From Sva-07 sp963747375 (GTDB lineage Bacteria > Actinomycetota > Acidimicrobiia > Acidimicrobiales > Ilumatobacteraceae), in assembly GCA_963747375.1 (NCBI GenBank), contig CAVVFL010000022.1, forward strand, positions 248,001 through 312,000: a stretch of DNA of 64,000 nucleotides, read 5' to 3'. This document shows, piece by piece, positions 34,952 to 43,920 of the stretch; the stretch's first letter is position 1, and the number at the start of each line of letters is the position of its first letter. The notes below the pieces were generated by a model. It was not told the DNA's origin and made no database searches. It saw only the letters and a program-made list of their open reading frames with translations. A program made the position numbers and the translations under genes.

Positions 34952-35638
34952 ATGACCGCCGAACGACGATCACTGCCGACCGCCGAGTCGCGAGCCAGTC
35001 GGATCGCGTACGTGGTGTTCCGCAGCCTGGTGTGCTGGTTCACGCAGGTGTTCACCCGGATGCGCATCGAGGGCCGCGAGCATCTGCCCGCAACGGGTGC
35101 GTACGTGCTCGCGCCGATCCATCGCAGCTATGTCGACACACCGATCACCGCCTGCGTGTCGACCCGCCGGATCCGCTTCATGGGCAAGCAGGAGATCTGG
35201 AAGTACTCGAGCGTCGGTTGGCTCGTGTCGGCGCTCGGCGCGTTTCCGGTCAACCGGGGCCACGCCGACCGTGAGGCGCTCACGAAGTGCATCAGGATCC
35301 TCGAGAACGGCGAACCGCTCACGCTCTTTCCCGAGGGCGAGCGAAAGGACGGGCCGGTCGTGCATCCGCTGTTCGACGGTGCGGCGTACGTCGCCGCTCG
35401 CGCCGGCGTGCCGATCGTCCCGGTCGGGATCGGTGGTTCGGCTCGCGTGATGCCGCGGCACGCCAAGATGATCCATCCTCGCAAGGTGTGCGTGGTGATC
35501 GGTGAACCGATCTGGGTGACCGATCCGGAGGCGATCACGTCGAAGCGGATCCCGCGCGACGCGGTCCGCTCGGCGACCGAGCGCCTCTCGGTCGAACTCC
35601 AACGACTCTTCGACGAAGCCCAGTCCCGGGTCGGTTGA
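34952..35638 (+). CDS. plsC: 1-acyl-sn-glycerol-3-phosphate acyltransferase
   Basis: A 228-aa PlsC-type acyltransferase that makes phosphatidic acid. Catalytic motif HRSYVD (HX4D) near residue 49, FMGKQEIW, FPVNRG and the FPEGERKDG substrate motif are all present; VPIVPVGIGGSAR is the fourth block. Lies 13 bases after cmk, the order seen in many bacteria. Convergent with the M18 peptidase gene. Confidence 0.9.
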   Translation: MTAERRSLPTAESRASRIAYVVFRSLVCWFTQVFTRMRIEGREHLPATGAYVLAPIHRSYVDTPITACVSTRRIRFMGKQEIWKYSSVGWLVSALGAFPVNRGHADREALTKCIRILENGEPLTLFPEGERKDGPVVHPLFDGAAYVAARAGVPIVPVGIGGSARVMPRHAKMIHPRKVCVVIGEPIWVTDPEAITSKRIPRDAVRSATERLSVELQRLFDEAQSRVG

Positions 35639-35641
35639 CGC

Positions 35642-36913
35642 TCAGCTCTCGGCGGCGCCGGCGAGGAACTCGCCCATCGCCAGCGCGAGGTGTCCGGGAT
35701 CGTCGGCGCCCGACAGCTCGCGGGCCGAATGCATCGAGAGTTGCGGGACCCCGACGTCGACCGTGGCGATGCCGAGTCGGGTGGCGGTCACCGGCCCGAT
35801 CGTCGATCCGCACGGCATGTTGTTGCGGGAGACGAACACCTGCCATGGGACACCGGCGCGCTCGCACGCACGTTGGAACACGGCGGCGGTCTCCGCTGAC
35901 GTGGCGTACCGCTGGTTGGAGTTGACCTTGATCGCGGGCCCGGCATTGACCATGGGGCGATGGTCGGGTTCGTGGCGCTCGGGGTAGTTCGGATGAACGG
36001 CGTGGGCATTGTCGGCCGAGATGCACGCGGAGGTCGCGAACGATCGATGGAGGTCGTCGTCGGAACCGCCTCGGGCAGCGACGATTCGCGACAACACCGA
36101 CTGGAGGAACGGCCCCGCCGCGCCCGTGGCGCTCGCAGAACCGACCTCCTCGTGGTCGTTCAAGACGATCACTGCGACGGAGTCGATCGGATCGGACTCG
36201 GTGAGTGCCGTGGCGGCGGCCCAGCACGAGAGCTGATTGTCGAGACGTCCCGATGCCAGCAGCGACCGATCGGCTCCGAGCACGGCAGCGCCCTGGACGT
36301 CGTACAAGCAGAGTTCCCACCAGCGCGGCGGCGCGTCGAGACCAGCAGCCTTGCCGATCCATTCGGCGAACTCGCCGGCCGACGAGGTTCCCACTCCCCA
36401 GACCGGTGTCAGGTGCTGCTGCGGATCGAGCAGGAGGCCGCCACTGTTGACCTCGCGGTCGAGGTGGACGGCGAGCTGGGGTACCCGCGCGACAGGCTCA
36501 CTGACGTTGACGAGCGTGGACCTGCCATCGGCATCGACGACGCGCCCCGCCACGCCGAGGTCACGGTCGAGCCAGCTGTTGTTCAAGATGCCGCCGTACA
36601 CCTCGACGGCCAGCTGCCTCCAACCGGCGGTGCCGGCGTCGGGGCGGGGTTTCACTCTCAGGCACGGCGAGTCGGTGTGGGCGCCCACGAGCCGGAACGG
36701 TGCATGCGAGCCGGGATCGGCGGTGGGGAGTCGCCACGCGATGATCGCTCCGCCGCGCACGACGTAGCCCGCAGCAGGCACCTCGTCCCATGCCTCGGAC
36801 TCCTCCAGACGTTGGAAGCCCGTCAGGCGGTCGATGGTCGAGGCAACGGCGTGCCAGGGCGACGGTGATGCGTCGAGGAATCGGATGAGGTCGTCGATCG
36901 GGGGTCGGTTCAC
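35642..36913 (-). CDS. M18-family aminopeptidase
   Basis: Zinc aspartyl aminopeptidase-like enzyme, 423 aa, usual for M18. Metal and catalytic segments: VGAHTDSPCLRVKP, GRLDNQLSCWAA, VLNDHEEVGSASATGA, ISADNAHAVHPNYP and a C-terminal VPQLSMHSARE. These match the two-zinc site of the dodecameric peptidases. Start GTG 36913 lies 4 bases after the phosphatase stop, so both are probably co-transcribed. Confidence 0.9.
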   Translation of the reverse strand: MNRPPIDDLIRFLDASPSPWHAVASTIDRLTGFQRLEESEAWDEVPAAGYVVRGGAIIAWRLPTADPGSHAPFRLVGAHTDSPCLRVKPRPDAGTAGWRQLAVEVYGGILNNSWLDRDLGVAGRVVDADGRSTLVNVSEPVARVPQLAVHLDREVNSGGLLLDPQQHLTPVWGVGTSSAGEFAEWIGKAAGLDAPPRWWELCLYDVQGAAVLGADRSLLASGRLDNQLSCWAAATALTESDPIDSVAVIVLNDHEEVGSASATGAAGPFLQSVLSRIVAARGGSDDDLHRSFATSACISADNAHAVHPNYPERHEPDHRPMVNAGPAIKVNSNQRYATSAETAAVFQRACERAGVPWQVFVSRNNMPCGSTIGPVTATRLGIATVDVGVPQLSMHSARELSGADDPGHLALAMGEFLAGAAES

Positions 36914-36916
36914 TGC

Positions 36917-37540
36917 TCAGCCCTTCTGGAAGAGACCCATGGGAAGGCCGGTGCCACGAAGGTGGCTGGTCTCGTTCACCGTCACGACCGAACGTTCACC
37001 GCTGGAGGCCGCGGCCACCCGGTTGATCGAGGTGTAGTTGGGATAGAAGAAGCCTCGAGCGAACGTGTCGAGACCGAGCACATGCGAGAGATAGCCGTTG
37101 ATGACACCCCCGTGACACACGACGGCAACACGGTGGCCACCATGGTCCGCAATGATCTTCTCGATGCTCGAGACGACCCGGTACCGGAAGTCCTCCTCGG
37201 ACTCGTCGGCTGACCACTCACCCGCGAGCATCGCGTGCCAACGGGGGTCATCGGCGGCCTTCAACTCCTCGACCGGGACGTATTCGGAGCTGTGCTGATC
37301 CCACTCGGCGATCCCGTCCGACGTCACGATCTCCAGATCGCGGTGTTCCAACAGCGGGAGCGCGGTCTGTTGCGCTCGCGCCAGCGGGCTGGCGTAGACG
37401 GCATCGATCCGCTCGGACGCGAGGTACTCGGCGAGGTGTGCGGCCTGCGCCAGCCCGGCCTCGGAGAGTTCCGGATCAGCGGCCCCCGTCGTGAGTTCGC
37501 GCCGAACCGGCAGGGCATGGCGGATGATCAGAAGTTCCAT
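36917..37540 (-). CDS. Histidine phosphatase family protein
   Basis: A 207-aa phosphoglycerate-mutase-type phosphatase: IIRHALPVRRE at the N-terminus (Ala replaces the usual Gly after RH), YASPLARAQQTALPL, and VVCHGGVINGYLSHVLG with the second catalytic His. Specificity is unknown. Its start ATG 37540 lies 20 bases from the divergent pyk start, and their -10 regions overlap. Confidence 0.85.
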   Translation of the reverse strand: MELLIIRHALPVRRELTTGAADPELSEAGLAQAAHLAEYLASERIDAVYASPLARAQQTALPLLEHRDLEIVTSDGIAEWDQHSSEYVPVEELKAADDPRWHAMLAGEWSADESEEDFRYRVVSSIEKIIADHGGHRVAVVCHGGVINGYLSHVLGLDTFARGFFYPNYTSINRVAAASSGERSVVTVNETSHLRGTGLPMGLFQKG

Positions 37541-37543
37541 TGC

Positions 37544-37553
37544 ACGATAGACA
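37544..37553. promoter_or_regulatory. Overlapping divergent -10 boxes of phosphatase gene and pyk
   Basis: Plus strand TAGACA (37548-37553) ends 7 bases before ATG 37561. Minus strand TATCGT (37549 to 37544) is only 3 bases from ATG 37540, so that side is less certain. Confidence 0.35.
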
Positions 37554-37560
37554 ATCAGAA

Positions 37561-39015
37561 ATGACCGGACGAACGAAGATCGTGGCGACCATCGGGCCGG
37601 CGAGCGACTCGACCGAGGTGCTCGGGGAGTTGATCGATGCCGGGGTCGACGTCGTCAGGCTCAATCTGAGCCACGGATCGCTCGACGGCCATCTCGAACG
37701 ACTCGCTCGGGTTCGCGAGGTCGCGCAGGAGCGAGGCCGGCCGGTGGCCGTGCTGGCCGACCTGCCGGGCCCGAAGATCCGTGCCGGGGCGTTTCCCGAC
37801 GGTGGGGTCCGGCTCGTCGCCGGCGAGTTCGTCACGCTGCGAGCCGGCGAGGGCACCAGCGACGTCGACCACATCACCGTGCCGTACCCCACCCTGATCG
37901 AGGATCTCCTCGTCGGCAGTCGGGTACAACTGGGCGACGGTGCGATCGCGATGCGGGTCACCGAGATCGGTGCCGACTCGGTGATCGCACAACTGGAAAC
38001 CGGTGGGGAGGCCAATGGTCGGCCCGGAGTCCATCTGTCGTCGGAGAGCCTCCGGCTGCCGTCGCCGACCGCCGAGGACCTCGTGCTGGCCGAGGCCGTT
38101 GCGGCGGCCGGCGTCGAGTACATCGCCGTGTCGTTCGTCCGTGAGGCCGACGACGTCGATCAGGTCAGAGCGGTCGTCGGTGATCGTGCTCGGTTGGTCG
38201 CGAAGATCGAGACCACCGCTGCCATCGACCACCTGCACGAGATCATCTCCGCGAGCGATGTGGTGATGGTCGCCCGCGGCGACCTCGGGATCGACTGTCC
38301 GATCGAGGATGTGCCACACCTGCAGAAGCGGATCGTTCGCCACTGCGTGGAGGCGGGCGTTCCCGTCATCACGGCGACGCAGATGTTGGAGTCGATGATC
38401 ACCGCACCGTCGCCGACCCGAGCCGAGGTCAGCGACGTGGCCAACGCAGTGTTCGACGGCACCGACGCGTTGATGCTGTCGGGTGAGACGGCGATCGGGC
38501 ACGATCCGGCCCTGGTGGTGCGAACGATGGCGACCGTGGCCGAACGGGCCGAGTCGGAGGCGGCCTACCGGCAGTGGGCGAACCGGCTGGGACGGATGCA
38601 GCAGTTGCCGCATCACGAGAAGATGTCGTCGATCGACACGATCACGGCCGCCCTGACCCACGCCGCGTCGCAAGCGGCCCACGACGCCGACGCGACGGCG
38701 ATCCTGTGCTGCACGCGAAGTGGCCGCACCGCTCGGGCGATGGCCCGGTTCCGTCCCGCAGCCCGCATGATCGGTTTGTCGCCCGACCCCGCGGTCGTGC
38801 GCTCCCTGGCGCTCAGCTGGGGTGTCGAACCGCTCGAGGTCGACCTGTACGGCACGACCGACGAGATGGTGTGGTTCGCCGTCGAGACGGCATTGCGGGC
38901 CGGGCTGGTCGCGTCGGGCGACATCGTGCTGGTGCTGGCCGGGGCACCGAACCCCGACCGGCCGAGGACGTCGGGCGCAGCCACCGATGTGCTGCGGATC
39001 GTGCGCGTCGACTGA
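37561..39015 (+). CDS. pyk: Pyruvate kinase
   Basis: Converts phosphoenolpyruvate and ADP to pyruvate and ATP. N-terminal TKIVATIGPASDS, VRLNLSHGS, ADLPGPKIR, AKIETTAAI (catalytic Lys), ARGDLGIDCPIEDVP and TATQMLESMI are conserved; the C-terminal regulatory domain contains LCCTRSGRTARAMARFRP and VLVLAGAP. 484 aa. ATG 37561 chosen for its -10 box; an in-frame upstream start overlaps the divergent gene. Overlaps the following hydrolase gene by one base (TGATG). Confidence 0.95.
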   Translation: MTGRTKIVATIGPASDSTEVLGELIDAGVDVVRLNLSHGSLDGHLERLARVREVAQERGRPVAVLADLPGPKIRAGAFPDGGVRLVAGEFVTLRAGEGTSDVDHITVPYPTLIEDLLVGSRVQLGDGAIAMRVTEIGADSVIAQLETGGEANGRPGVHLSSESLRLPSPTAEDLVLAEAVAAAGVEYIAVSFVREADDVDQVRAVVGDRARLVAKIETTAAIDHLHEIISASDVVMVARGDLGIDCPIEDVPHLQKRIVRHCVEAGVPVITATQMLESMITAPSPTRAEVSDVANAVFDGTDALMLSGETAIGHDPALVVRTMATVAERAESEAAYRQWANRLGRMQQLPHHEKMSSIDTITAALTHAASQAAHDADATAILCCTRSGRTARAMARFRPAARMIGLSPDPAVVRSLALSWGVEPLEVDLYGTTDEMVWFAVETALRAGLVASGDIVLVLAGAPNPDRPRTSGAATDVLRIVRVD

Positions 39016-39821
39016 TGCGGTCCGACACCGAGGTCGGTGTCTGGTCGGAGTCGGCCGGCGAACCCGATCTGCCGATGCTGGTCGTCGTCCACGGTTCGAT
39101 GGATCGTTCGGCCGGGCTGTTGCGGCTCAGCCGTCGGCTCGACACGCAGTTCCGTGTGGTCCGTTACGACCGTCGGGGCTACGGACGGTCGAACTCGGTG
39201 GGTCCACCGTGGACGGTCGAGACCAACGTCGACGACCTCGAGGCGATCGTCACCACATCGCCGGTGTTCCCGGTCGCCCTGTTCGGACACAGCTTCGGCG
39301 GCAATGTCGCACTCGCTCTCGCCGCTCGGCGCCCCGAACTCGTCTCGTGCGTGATCGTGTACGAGACCCCGCTGTCGTGGGTCGACTGGTGGCCGGGCGA
39401 CTCCGCCGGTGGCGCAGCGATGGCCGTCGCCGATCCCGGCGACGCCGCCGAGGCCTTCATGCGACGGATGGTCGGTGACGAGGTGTGGGACCGCCTCCCT
39501 GCGTCGAAACGGGAGGAGCGGCGCGCCGAGGGAGCGGCGATGGTCTCGGAGTTGGCCGATCTCCGCCGGACGCCGCCGTGGGAGGGCGACGCCGTGACGG
39601 CGCCCGTACTGGCGTTGCGCGGCGAACACGCCAGGCCCCACCATCGCGATGCGATGCACCACCTCGTCGAGCTGCTGCCGGATTGCCGAAGCCAGATCGT
39701 GGCCGGGGCGGGCCACGCCGGCCCCCACACCCATGCCGACGCCGTCGCCGTGTCGGTCACGGAATTCGTCAGAGCGTCATCGATGCCACCGGAGCAGCGG
39801 CTGGCCGTATCCGACGGCTGA
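39015..39821 (+). CDS. Alpha/beta hydrolase
   Basis: A 268-aa hydrolase: VVVHGSMDRS, YDRRGYGRS, nucleophile GHSFGG, a cap region rich in Trp (SWVDWWPG), and a C-terminal GAGHAGPHTHA with the catalytic His. Arg-Gly-Tyr-Gly-Arg-Ser is common in epoxide hydrolase and haloperoxidase relatives. Substrate unknown. Coupled to pyk by TGATG. Its last 53 bases overlap the convergent MFS gene. Confidence 0.82.
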   Translation: MRSDTEVGVWSESAGEPDLPMLVVVHGSMDRSAGLLRLSRRLDTQFRVVRYDRRGYGRSNSVGPPWTVETNVDDLEAIVTTSPVFPVALFGHSFGGNVALALAARRPELVSCVIVYETPLSWVDWWPGDSAGGAAMAVADPGDAAEAFMRRMVGDEVWDRLPASKREERRAEGAAMVSELADLRRTPPWEGDAVTAPVLALRGEHARPHHRDAMHHLVELLPDCRSQIVAGAGHAGPHTHADAVAVSVTEFVRASSMPPEQRLAVSDG

Positions 39822-40995
39822 ACACGAGCGACAAGGCCGCGATGACGGCTGACATCGCCGAGAGTGCAGCGGTTCCCGCGATCCCGTGGACCGAGAAGAG
39901 CCAGCCGCTCAGCATCGCCCCGCCGGCGCGGGTGACCGTGGCGACAGCGTTGGAGACGGCGAGGGTGGTGCCTCGTGCATCGGGCATCGCCTCGCTCACG
40001 AGTGACAACGAGGTCACGAACGCGAATTCGAAACCGAGCAGGAACAACAGGAGTCCACCCAGGCCGACGGCGAGTCGTCCGTCGGACAGCATCATCACGC
40101 CGAGCCCTGCGAGCAGCAGGACGAGGCCGGCGAGCGTGCTGCGGAGCTTGCCCACGGCGTCGGCGACGCCTGCACTCGTGAGGCTCGCGGCCAGTTCGAC
40201 GGAGCCGAACGAAACGGCGATCACGCCGATGCCGCCGGTCGACACGCCGAATGCCTCGTCGAGCCAGGTCCCCGAGATCACGAAGACCGACAGACCGGCC
40301 ATCGCCGTCATCGCCGAGCCGATCATCACGAGCCACGCGGTGGACGTGATCGATGCGCGGTCGGCTCGGGCCGTGGTCGTTGCCGCGGTCGTGTGGTGGC
40401 TGGTCGAGTCATGGCTCAGCGACGCTGCGGCAACGACCTCGACGTGGTCGGAGCCGGGCACCCATGGCGGCAGCGCGCCGGCCACGACGAGCGCACCGAG
40501 CGTCGCGGCGACGGCCAGGGCAACGAAGGGGCCCCGCCAACCGAACAGGTTGATCAGCAGCGCAACGACCGGTGCACCGATCAGGAGGGCGATGGCCCAC
40601 GACGTCTCGAAGAGCCCGAGCGATCGCGCCCGCCGGCGGTACTCCACGCGGTGGCTGATCCAGGCCTGGCCCGCGACGGTGTAGTTCGCCACGCCCAGGA
40701 CGAGGACGAAGAACGACACGGCGAAGCTCGCCAAGGTCCCGCCGAGGGCGATGACCGACGATGCGGCGACGAGCCCCAGCGACGACACCATCACGACCCG
40801 TTCGCGTCCACGGTCGAGCCGGGCACCGGATGCGATGGTCGAGAGTCCCGCCAGTTCGCCGGCACCGAGCACGGTGGTCATCTGCGTGGTGGAGGCGCCG
40901 AATGCCCGCTCGAGCGTGGGCAGGAACAGCGGGATCCATCGCAGCGCCGTGTTGGCGACTGTCTTGGCGCCGGTGAGCCGGGCGAGGGTGTTCAC
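39769..40995 (-). CDS. MFS transporter
   Basis: Major facilitator of 408 aa with twelve predicted membrane segments in two halves separated by a polar loop near residue 200 (SLSHDSTSHHTTAATTTARA). The motif A-like GARLDRGRERVV after the second helix and LSLVSEAMPDARGTTLAV late in the second half support the family. Substrate unknown; efflux is typical for this size. Start GTG 40995 overlaps the small upstream gene by GTGA. The long frame upstream is antisense noise. Confidence 0.85.
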   Translation of the reverse strand: MNTLARLTGAKTVANTALRWIPLFLPTLERAFGASTTQMTTVLGAGELAGLSTIASGARLDRGRERVVMVSSLGLVAASSVIALGGTLASFAVSFFVLVLGVANYTVAGQAWISHRVEYRRRARSLGLFETSWAIALLIGAPVVALLINLFGWRGPFVALAVAATLGALVVAGALPPWVPGSDHVEVVAAASLSHDSTSHHTTAATTTARADRASITSTAWLVMIGSAMTAMAGLSVFVISGTWLDEAFGVSTGGIGVIAVSFGSVELAASLTSAGVADAVGKLRSTLAGLVLLLAGLGVMMLSDGRLAVGLGGLLLFLLGFEFAFVTSLSLVSEAMPDARGTTLAVSNAVATVTRAGGAMLSGWLFSVHGIAGTAALSAMSAVIAALSLVFSRRIRPAAAPVASMTL

Positions 40996-41288
40996 TCCGA
41001 ACGCGGGTCCGAGATCGTGATCGACAGACCGAAGAAGGAGCACTCGGTGTCGAACACCGTGACCGACGTGCCCGACCTCGCGTAGTTGGCCTGCACCTTG
41101 TCGGCGCAGTCCTGCAGGGCGCCCCGTTGGGTCCACACGGCGAACGCCAGCACCGCGAGCAGGCTCGCAACGATGAGTTTCTGAACGAGGCTCTTCATCA
41201 CCCAGAACGAGGCGATCGCCCCGACCACGAGCGCAGTGGTGGCCACGACGGCGATGGTCTGTGCCTGTTCCAGGGTCACGGCGATCAC
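40992..41288 (-). CDS. Small two-helix membrane protein, unknown function
   Basis: A 98-aa protein with two hydrophobic helices (TIAVVATTALVVGAIASFWV; IVASLLAVLAFAVWTQ) and a short polar C-terminal domain with two cysteines (LQDCADKV, DTECSFFG), probably outside the membrane and possibly disulfide-linked. GTG 41288 has TACAGT 6 bases upstream. First gene of an operon with the MFS transporter. I do not recognise it. Confidence 0.65.
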   Translation of the reverse strand: MIAVTLEQAQTIAVVATTALVVGAIASFWVMKSLVQKLIVASLLAVLAFAVWTQRGALQDCADKVQANYARSGTSVTVFDTECSFFGLSITISDPRSE

Positions 41289-41294
41289 GCCAGC

Positions 41295-41315
41295 ACTGTA
41301 CGGCGTCGGTACGCT
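41295..41315. promoter_or_regulatory. Divergent -10 boxes of membrane protein and DUF3151 genes
   Basis: Minus strand TACAGT (41300 to 41295) ends 6 bases before GTG 41288. Plus strand TACGCT (41310-41315) ends 7 bases before GTG 41323. Neither gene has a Shine-Dalgarno. Confidence 0.5.
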
Positions 41316-41322
41316 CGCCCAG

Positions 41323-41757
41323 GTGAGCGACCAGCCGATCAATCTGTCCTCGGGCCTCCCCACCACGGTGTTGCCGGCTCCGGATCCCGACGTCGCCGCC
41401 CGGCTCGATGCCGCGCTGGCACTCGTCGGCGACGCGCGGCGTGCGGCAGTGGCCGACGTCGTGGCCTCGGCCCCGCGATGTCTCGACGCGTGGGCGGCGC
41501 TCGGTGATCTCGGTCGCGACACGATCGATCGGTACGCGGCGTACCGCGTGGGCTATCACCGAGGGTTGGATGCGCTGCGCGCCAACGGGTGGCGGGGGAG
41601 CGGCTACGTACGATGGTCCGAGCCGACCAATCGCGGTTTCCTGCGCTGCATGCGCGGTCTCGGCGACATGGCCGCCGTGATCGGTGAACTCGACGAGGCC
41701 GACCGATGCCGCACGTTCCTGTTGCAGCTCGACCCGTCGGGAATTCCTTCGGACTGA
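41323..41757 (+). CDS. DUF3151 family protein
   Basis: A 144-aa actinobacterial protein of the DUF3151 family. The family pattern is visible: AALGDLGRDTIDRYAAYRVG, then YHRGLDALRANGWRGSG, then EPTNRGFLRCMRGL, and GELDEADRCRTFL near the end. It looks like a small tetratricopeptide-like helical protein; no biochemical role is known. GTG 41323 fits the leaderless promoter. mobA starts 4 bases after its stop. Confidence 0.8.
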   Translation: MSDQPINLSSGLPTTVLPAPDPDVAARLDAALALVGDARRAAVADVVASAPRCLDAWAALGDLGRDTIDRYAAYRVGYHRGLDALRANGWRGSGYVRWSEPTNRGFLRCMRGLGDMAAVIGELDEADRCRTFLLQLDPSGIPSD

Positions 41758-41761
41758 GTCG

Positions 41762-42322
41762 ATGCTGATCGGTGCCGTCCTCACCGGTGGCGCCAGCCGT
41801 CGCATGGGCCGCACGAAGGCGCTCGTCGAGGTGGATGGCGTGCCGATGGCAGCGCGGGTCGCCGGCGCACTGTCCGACGCAGGGTGCGAGTCGGTCGTGC
41901 TGTACGGCGGAGACCCGATCGAACTCGCGACGCTCGACTGGCCGGTCCTGGCCGACCTGCACCCCGGCGAGGGCCCGCTCGGCGGCGTCCTCGGCGTGCT
42001 CGAGCTGTTCGCGGCGCAGGCGACCGATCTGCTGATCGTCGCCTGCGATCTCGCCCACCTCTCGCCGACCGATGTCGGCGCGCTGGTCGACGCGGCACGA
42101 CAACGACCCGATGCCGACGTCGTCGTTGCCAACGGCGGGCGACCCGAGCCGACATGTGCGCTGTGGCGCAGCGCGACGCTCGAGCGCGTCCGATCGGCAT
42201 TCGACGGCGGCGAGCGCGCCCTTCATCGGGTTCTCGCCGGGCTTCGCACCGTCGAGGTGCCGTTGCCTCCCACCTCGCTGCGCAACATCAACACGCCCGG
42301 CGACCTCGATCGGTACTCTTGA
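41762..42322 (+). CDS. mobA: Molybdenum cofactor guanylyltransferase
   Basis: A 186-aa nucleotidyltransferase. LTGGASRRMGRTKAL at the N-terminus is the GTP-binding loop, GPLGGVLGVLE and VACDLAHLSPTDV the conserved middle, and NINTPGDLDRY the end. MobA joins GMP to molybdopterin; some members instead make mycofactocin- or F420-like cofactors, so specificity is inferred. No other molybdopterin genes are in the window. Confidence 0.82.
   Translation: MLIGAVLTGGASRRMGRTKALVEVDGVPMAARVAGALSDAGCESVVLYGGDPIELATLDWPVLADLHPGEGPLGGVLGVLELFAAQATDLLIVACDLAHLSPTDVGALVDAARQRPDADVVVANGGRPEPTCALWRSATLERVRSAFDGGERALHRVLAGLRTVEVPLPPTSLRNINTPGDLDRYS
42314..42319 (+). promoter_or_regulatory. -10 box TACTCT, leaderless start of rhodanese gene
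   Basis: TACTCT, lying inside the 3' end of mobA, ends 7 bases before GTG 42327. Confidence 0.45.
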
Positions 42323-42326
42323 CGCC

Positions 42327-42656
42327 GTGACAATCTTGGAGATCTCGGTCCACGACCTGGCAGCGCTCGGGCCGGACGCTCGGATCATCGACGTCCGCGA
42401 GCCTCAGGAATGGGAGAGCGGCCGTATCGCCCATGCCGAGCTGGTACCGCTCAGTACGGTGCCCGAACGGTTGGGCGCCTTCGATGGTTCGCCGACCTAT
42501 GTCGTGTGTCGTTCGGGAAACCGCAGCGCAAATGCCTGCCGGTACCTGGTCGAGCAGGGGGTCGAGGCGGTCAACGTCGCGGGTGGGATGCTGGCGTGGG
42601 TCGACGCAGGATTCGACACCGTGTCCGGCGCCGCATCCGGTGTTGCCGATGACTGA
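42327..42656 (+). CDS. Rhodanese-domain protein
   Basis: A single rhodanese domain (109 aa). IIDVREPQEWESGRI is the N-terminal half signature and VVCRSGNRSANAC holds the active-site Cys in a CRSGNR loop, the sulfurtransferase type. GGMLAWVDAG is the conserved end. Acts in cytoplasmic persulfide transfer; acceptor unknown. Overlaps rnd by 8 bases. Confidence 0.88.
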   Translation: MTILEISVHDLAALGPDARIIDVREPQEWESGRIAHAELVPLSTVPERLGAFDGSPTYVVCRSGNRSANACRYLVEQGVEAVNVAGGMLAWVDAGFDTVSGAASGVADD

Positions 42657-43821
42657 TCCGCGGCTCGAGTACCGCTGGATCGATCGTCAGGACGACTTCG
42701 ACGACGTCGTGTCGACCCTGCTCGAGCAATCCCGCTACGCGCTCGACACCGAGTTCCACCGTGAACGGACGTACTACCCCAAGCTCGCTCTGGTCCAGGT
42801 CGCATGGCGCGGCGCCGACGGCCAGCAGGTGGCATTGATCGACCCGCTCGCGGTCGACGTGAGCGGGTTCGACAGGCTGTTCGCGTCGGAGTCGCTGTGT
42901 GTGATCCACGCCGCCCAGCAGGATCTCGACGTGCTCACCCACGCCGTCGGATCGGTTCCCACGCGCATGTTCGACACGCAGCTCGCGGCGGGATTCCTCG
43001 GCTATGGAACGCCATCGCTCGTGTCGTTGCTCCAGGGCGAACTGGGGGTGACACCGGCGAAGGGCGATCGTCTGACCGACTGGCTGCGACGGCCCCTCAC
43101 CGACAGCCAGTGCCAGTACGCCGCCGTCGATGTCGAATACCTGCTCGAAGTGCATGAACGACTCGTGGCGCAGCTGGCCGACGTGGATCGCCTCGGTTGG
43201 GCCGACGACGCCTGCGAGGAGCTGCGGACGCGTCCGACGAGTGGGTCGGCCCCCGACGACGCCTGGCTGCGGCTGAAGGATGCCCGCTCGTTGCGTCCCA
43301 ATGCCCGCGCGGTCGCCCAGAGCGTTGCCGGGTGGCGCGAACGGCGGGCGATGCGCACCGATACGCCGGTTCGTCAGGTCCTGCCCGATCTGGCCATCCT
43401 CGGTATCTCGCAGCGCGCCCCGAGCAACGCCAAGGAACTCGCACAGGCTCGTGGCGTCGACGAACGGCATTCCCGCGGCGGGCTCGCCGAGGAGATCCTC
43501 GAGGCCGTCAGGGCGGCCAAGGGTGTTCCTGCCCCGTCGCCGCCTCCGTCGGCCGACGATCTCGATCGCTCGATGCGCCCCGCCGTGACGCTGGTGTCGG
43601 CATGGGTGGCACAGCTGGCTCGAGATGAACGACTCGATCCGGCGCTGCTGGCAACGCGGTCGGACATCGTGTCGTTCCTGCGCGGCGACGACGACGCCCG
43701 GCTGGCGTCGGGATGGCGAAATGTGCTGGTCGGCGACGGGATCAGGCGGCTCGTGGCGGGCGAAGCCGGGCTCACGTTCGACGGGCAGGGTCGTCTGCGT
43801 CTGACCACCGTGTCGGACTGA
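42649..43821 (+). CDS. rnd: Ribonuclease D
   Basis: 3'-5' exoribonuclease for tRNA and small RNA ends, 390 aa. DEDDy residues are in YALDTEFHRERTYYP, IHAAQQDLDVL, FDTQLAAGFLG and CQYAAVDVEYLLEVH. An HRDC domain begins near residue 215 (DARSLRPNARAVAQSVAGWR) and a second helical region ends the protein, as in RNase D. ATG 42649 overlaps the rhodanese gene by 8 bases. Confidence 0.92.
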   Translation: MTDPRLEYRWIDRQDDFDDVVSTLLEQSRYALDTEFHRERTYYPKLALVQVAWRGADGQQVALIDPLAVDVSGFDRLFASESLCVIHAAQQDLDVLTHAVGSVPTRMFDTQLAAGFLGYGTPSLVSLLQGELGVTPAKGDRLTDWLRRPLTDSQCQYAAVDVEYLLEVHERLVAQLADVDRLGWADDACEELRTRPTSGSAPDDAWLRLKDARSLRPNARAVAQSVAGWRERRAMRTDTPVRQVLPDLAILGISQRAPSNAKELAQARGVDERHSRGGLAEEILEAVRAAKGVPAPSPPPSADDLDRSMRPAVTLVSAWVAQLARDERLDPALLATRSDIVSFLRGDDDARLASGWRNVLVGDGIRRLVAGEAGLTFDGQGRLRLTTVSD

Positions 43822-43850
43822 TCCAGCGGTGCGGACCATTTCCGCGGATC
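43820..43850 (+). terminator. Possible hairpin terminator after rnd
   Basis: Outer GATCC/GGATC and inner GCGGA/TCCGC pairings with a CCATT loop and a 6-base bulge follow the rnd stop. There is no T-tract, so this is weak. Confidence 0.3.
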
Positions 43851-43900
43851 CAGGGTATTGCGGCACCTCACCGCTACCCTGTGCCCGAATGTCAACTTTC

Positions 43901-43906
43901 TAGCCT
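43901..43906 (+). promoter_or_regulatory. -10 box TAGCCT before DUF3073-like gene
   Basis: TAGCCT lies 14 bases before GTG 43921; GGGAG (43910-43914) sits between and could act as ribosome-binding site. Confidence 0.35.
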
Positions 43907-43920
43907 GTGGGAGCCCTGTC

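Noticed and set aside
39769..42132. Single 787-residue minus-strand open frame spanning the MFS gene and everything up to mobA
   Set aside because: Only the last 408 residues have membrane and MFS character; the rest is antisense to DUF3151 and mobA and is Arg/Ala-rich high-GC noise. A leaderless-type GTG start fits at 40995.
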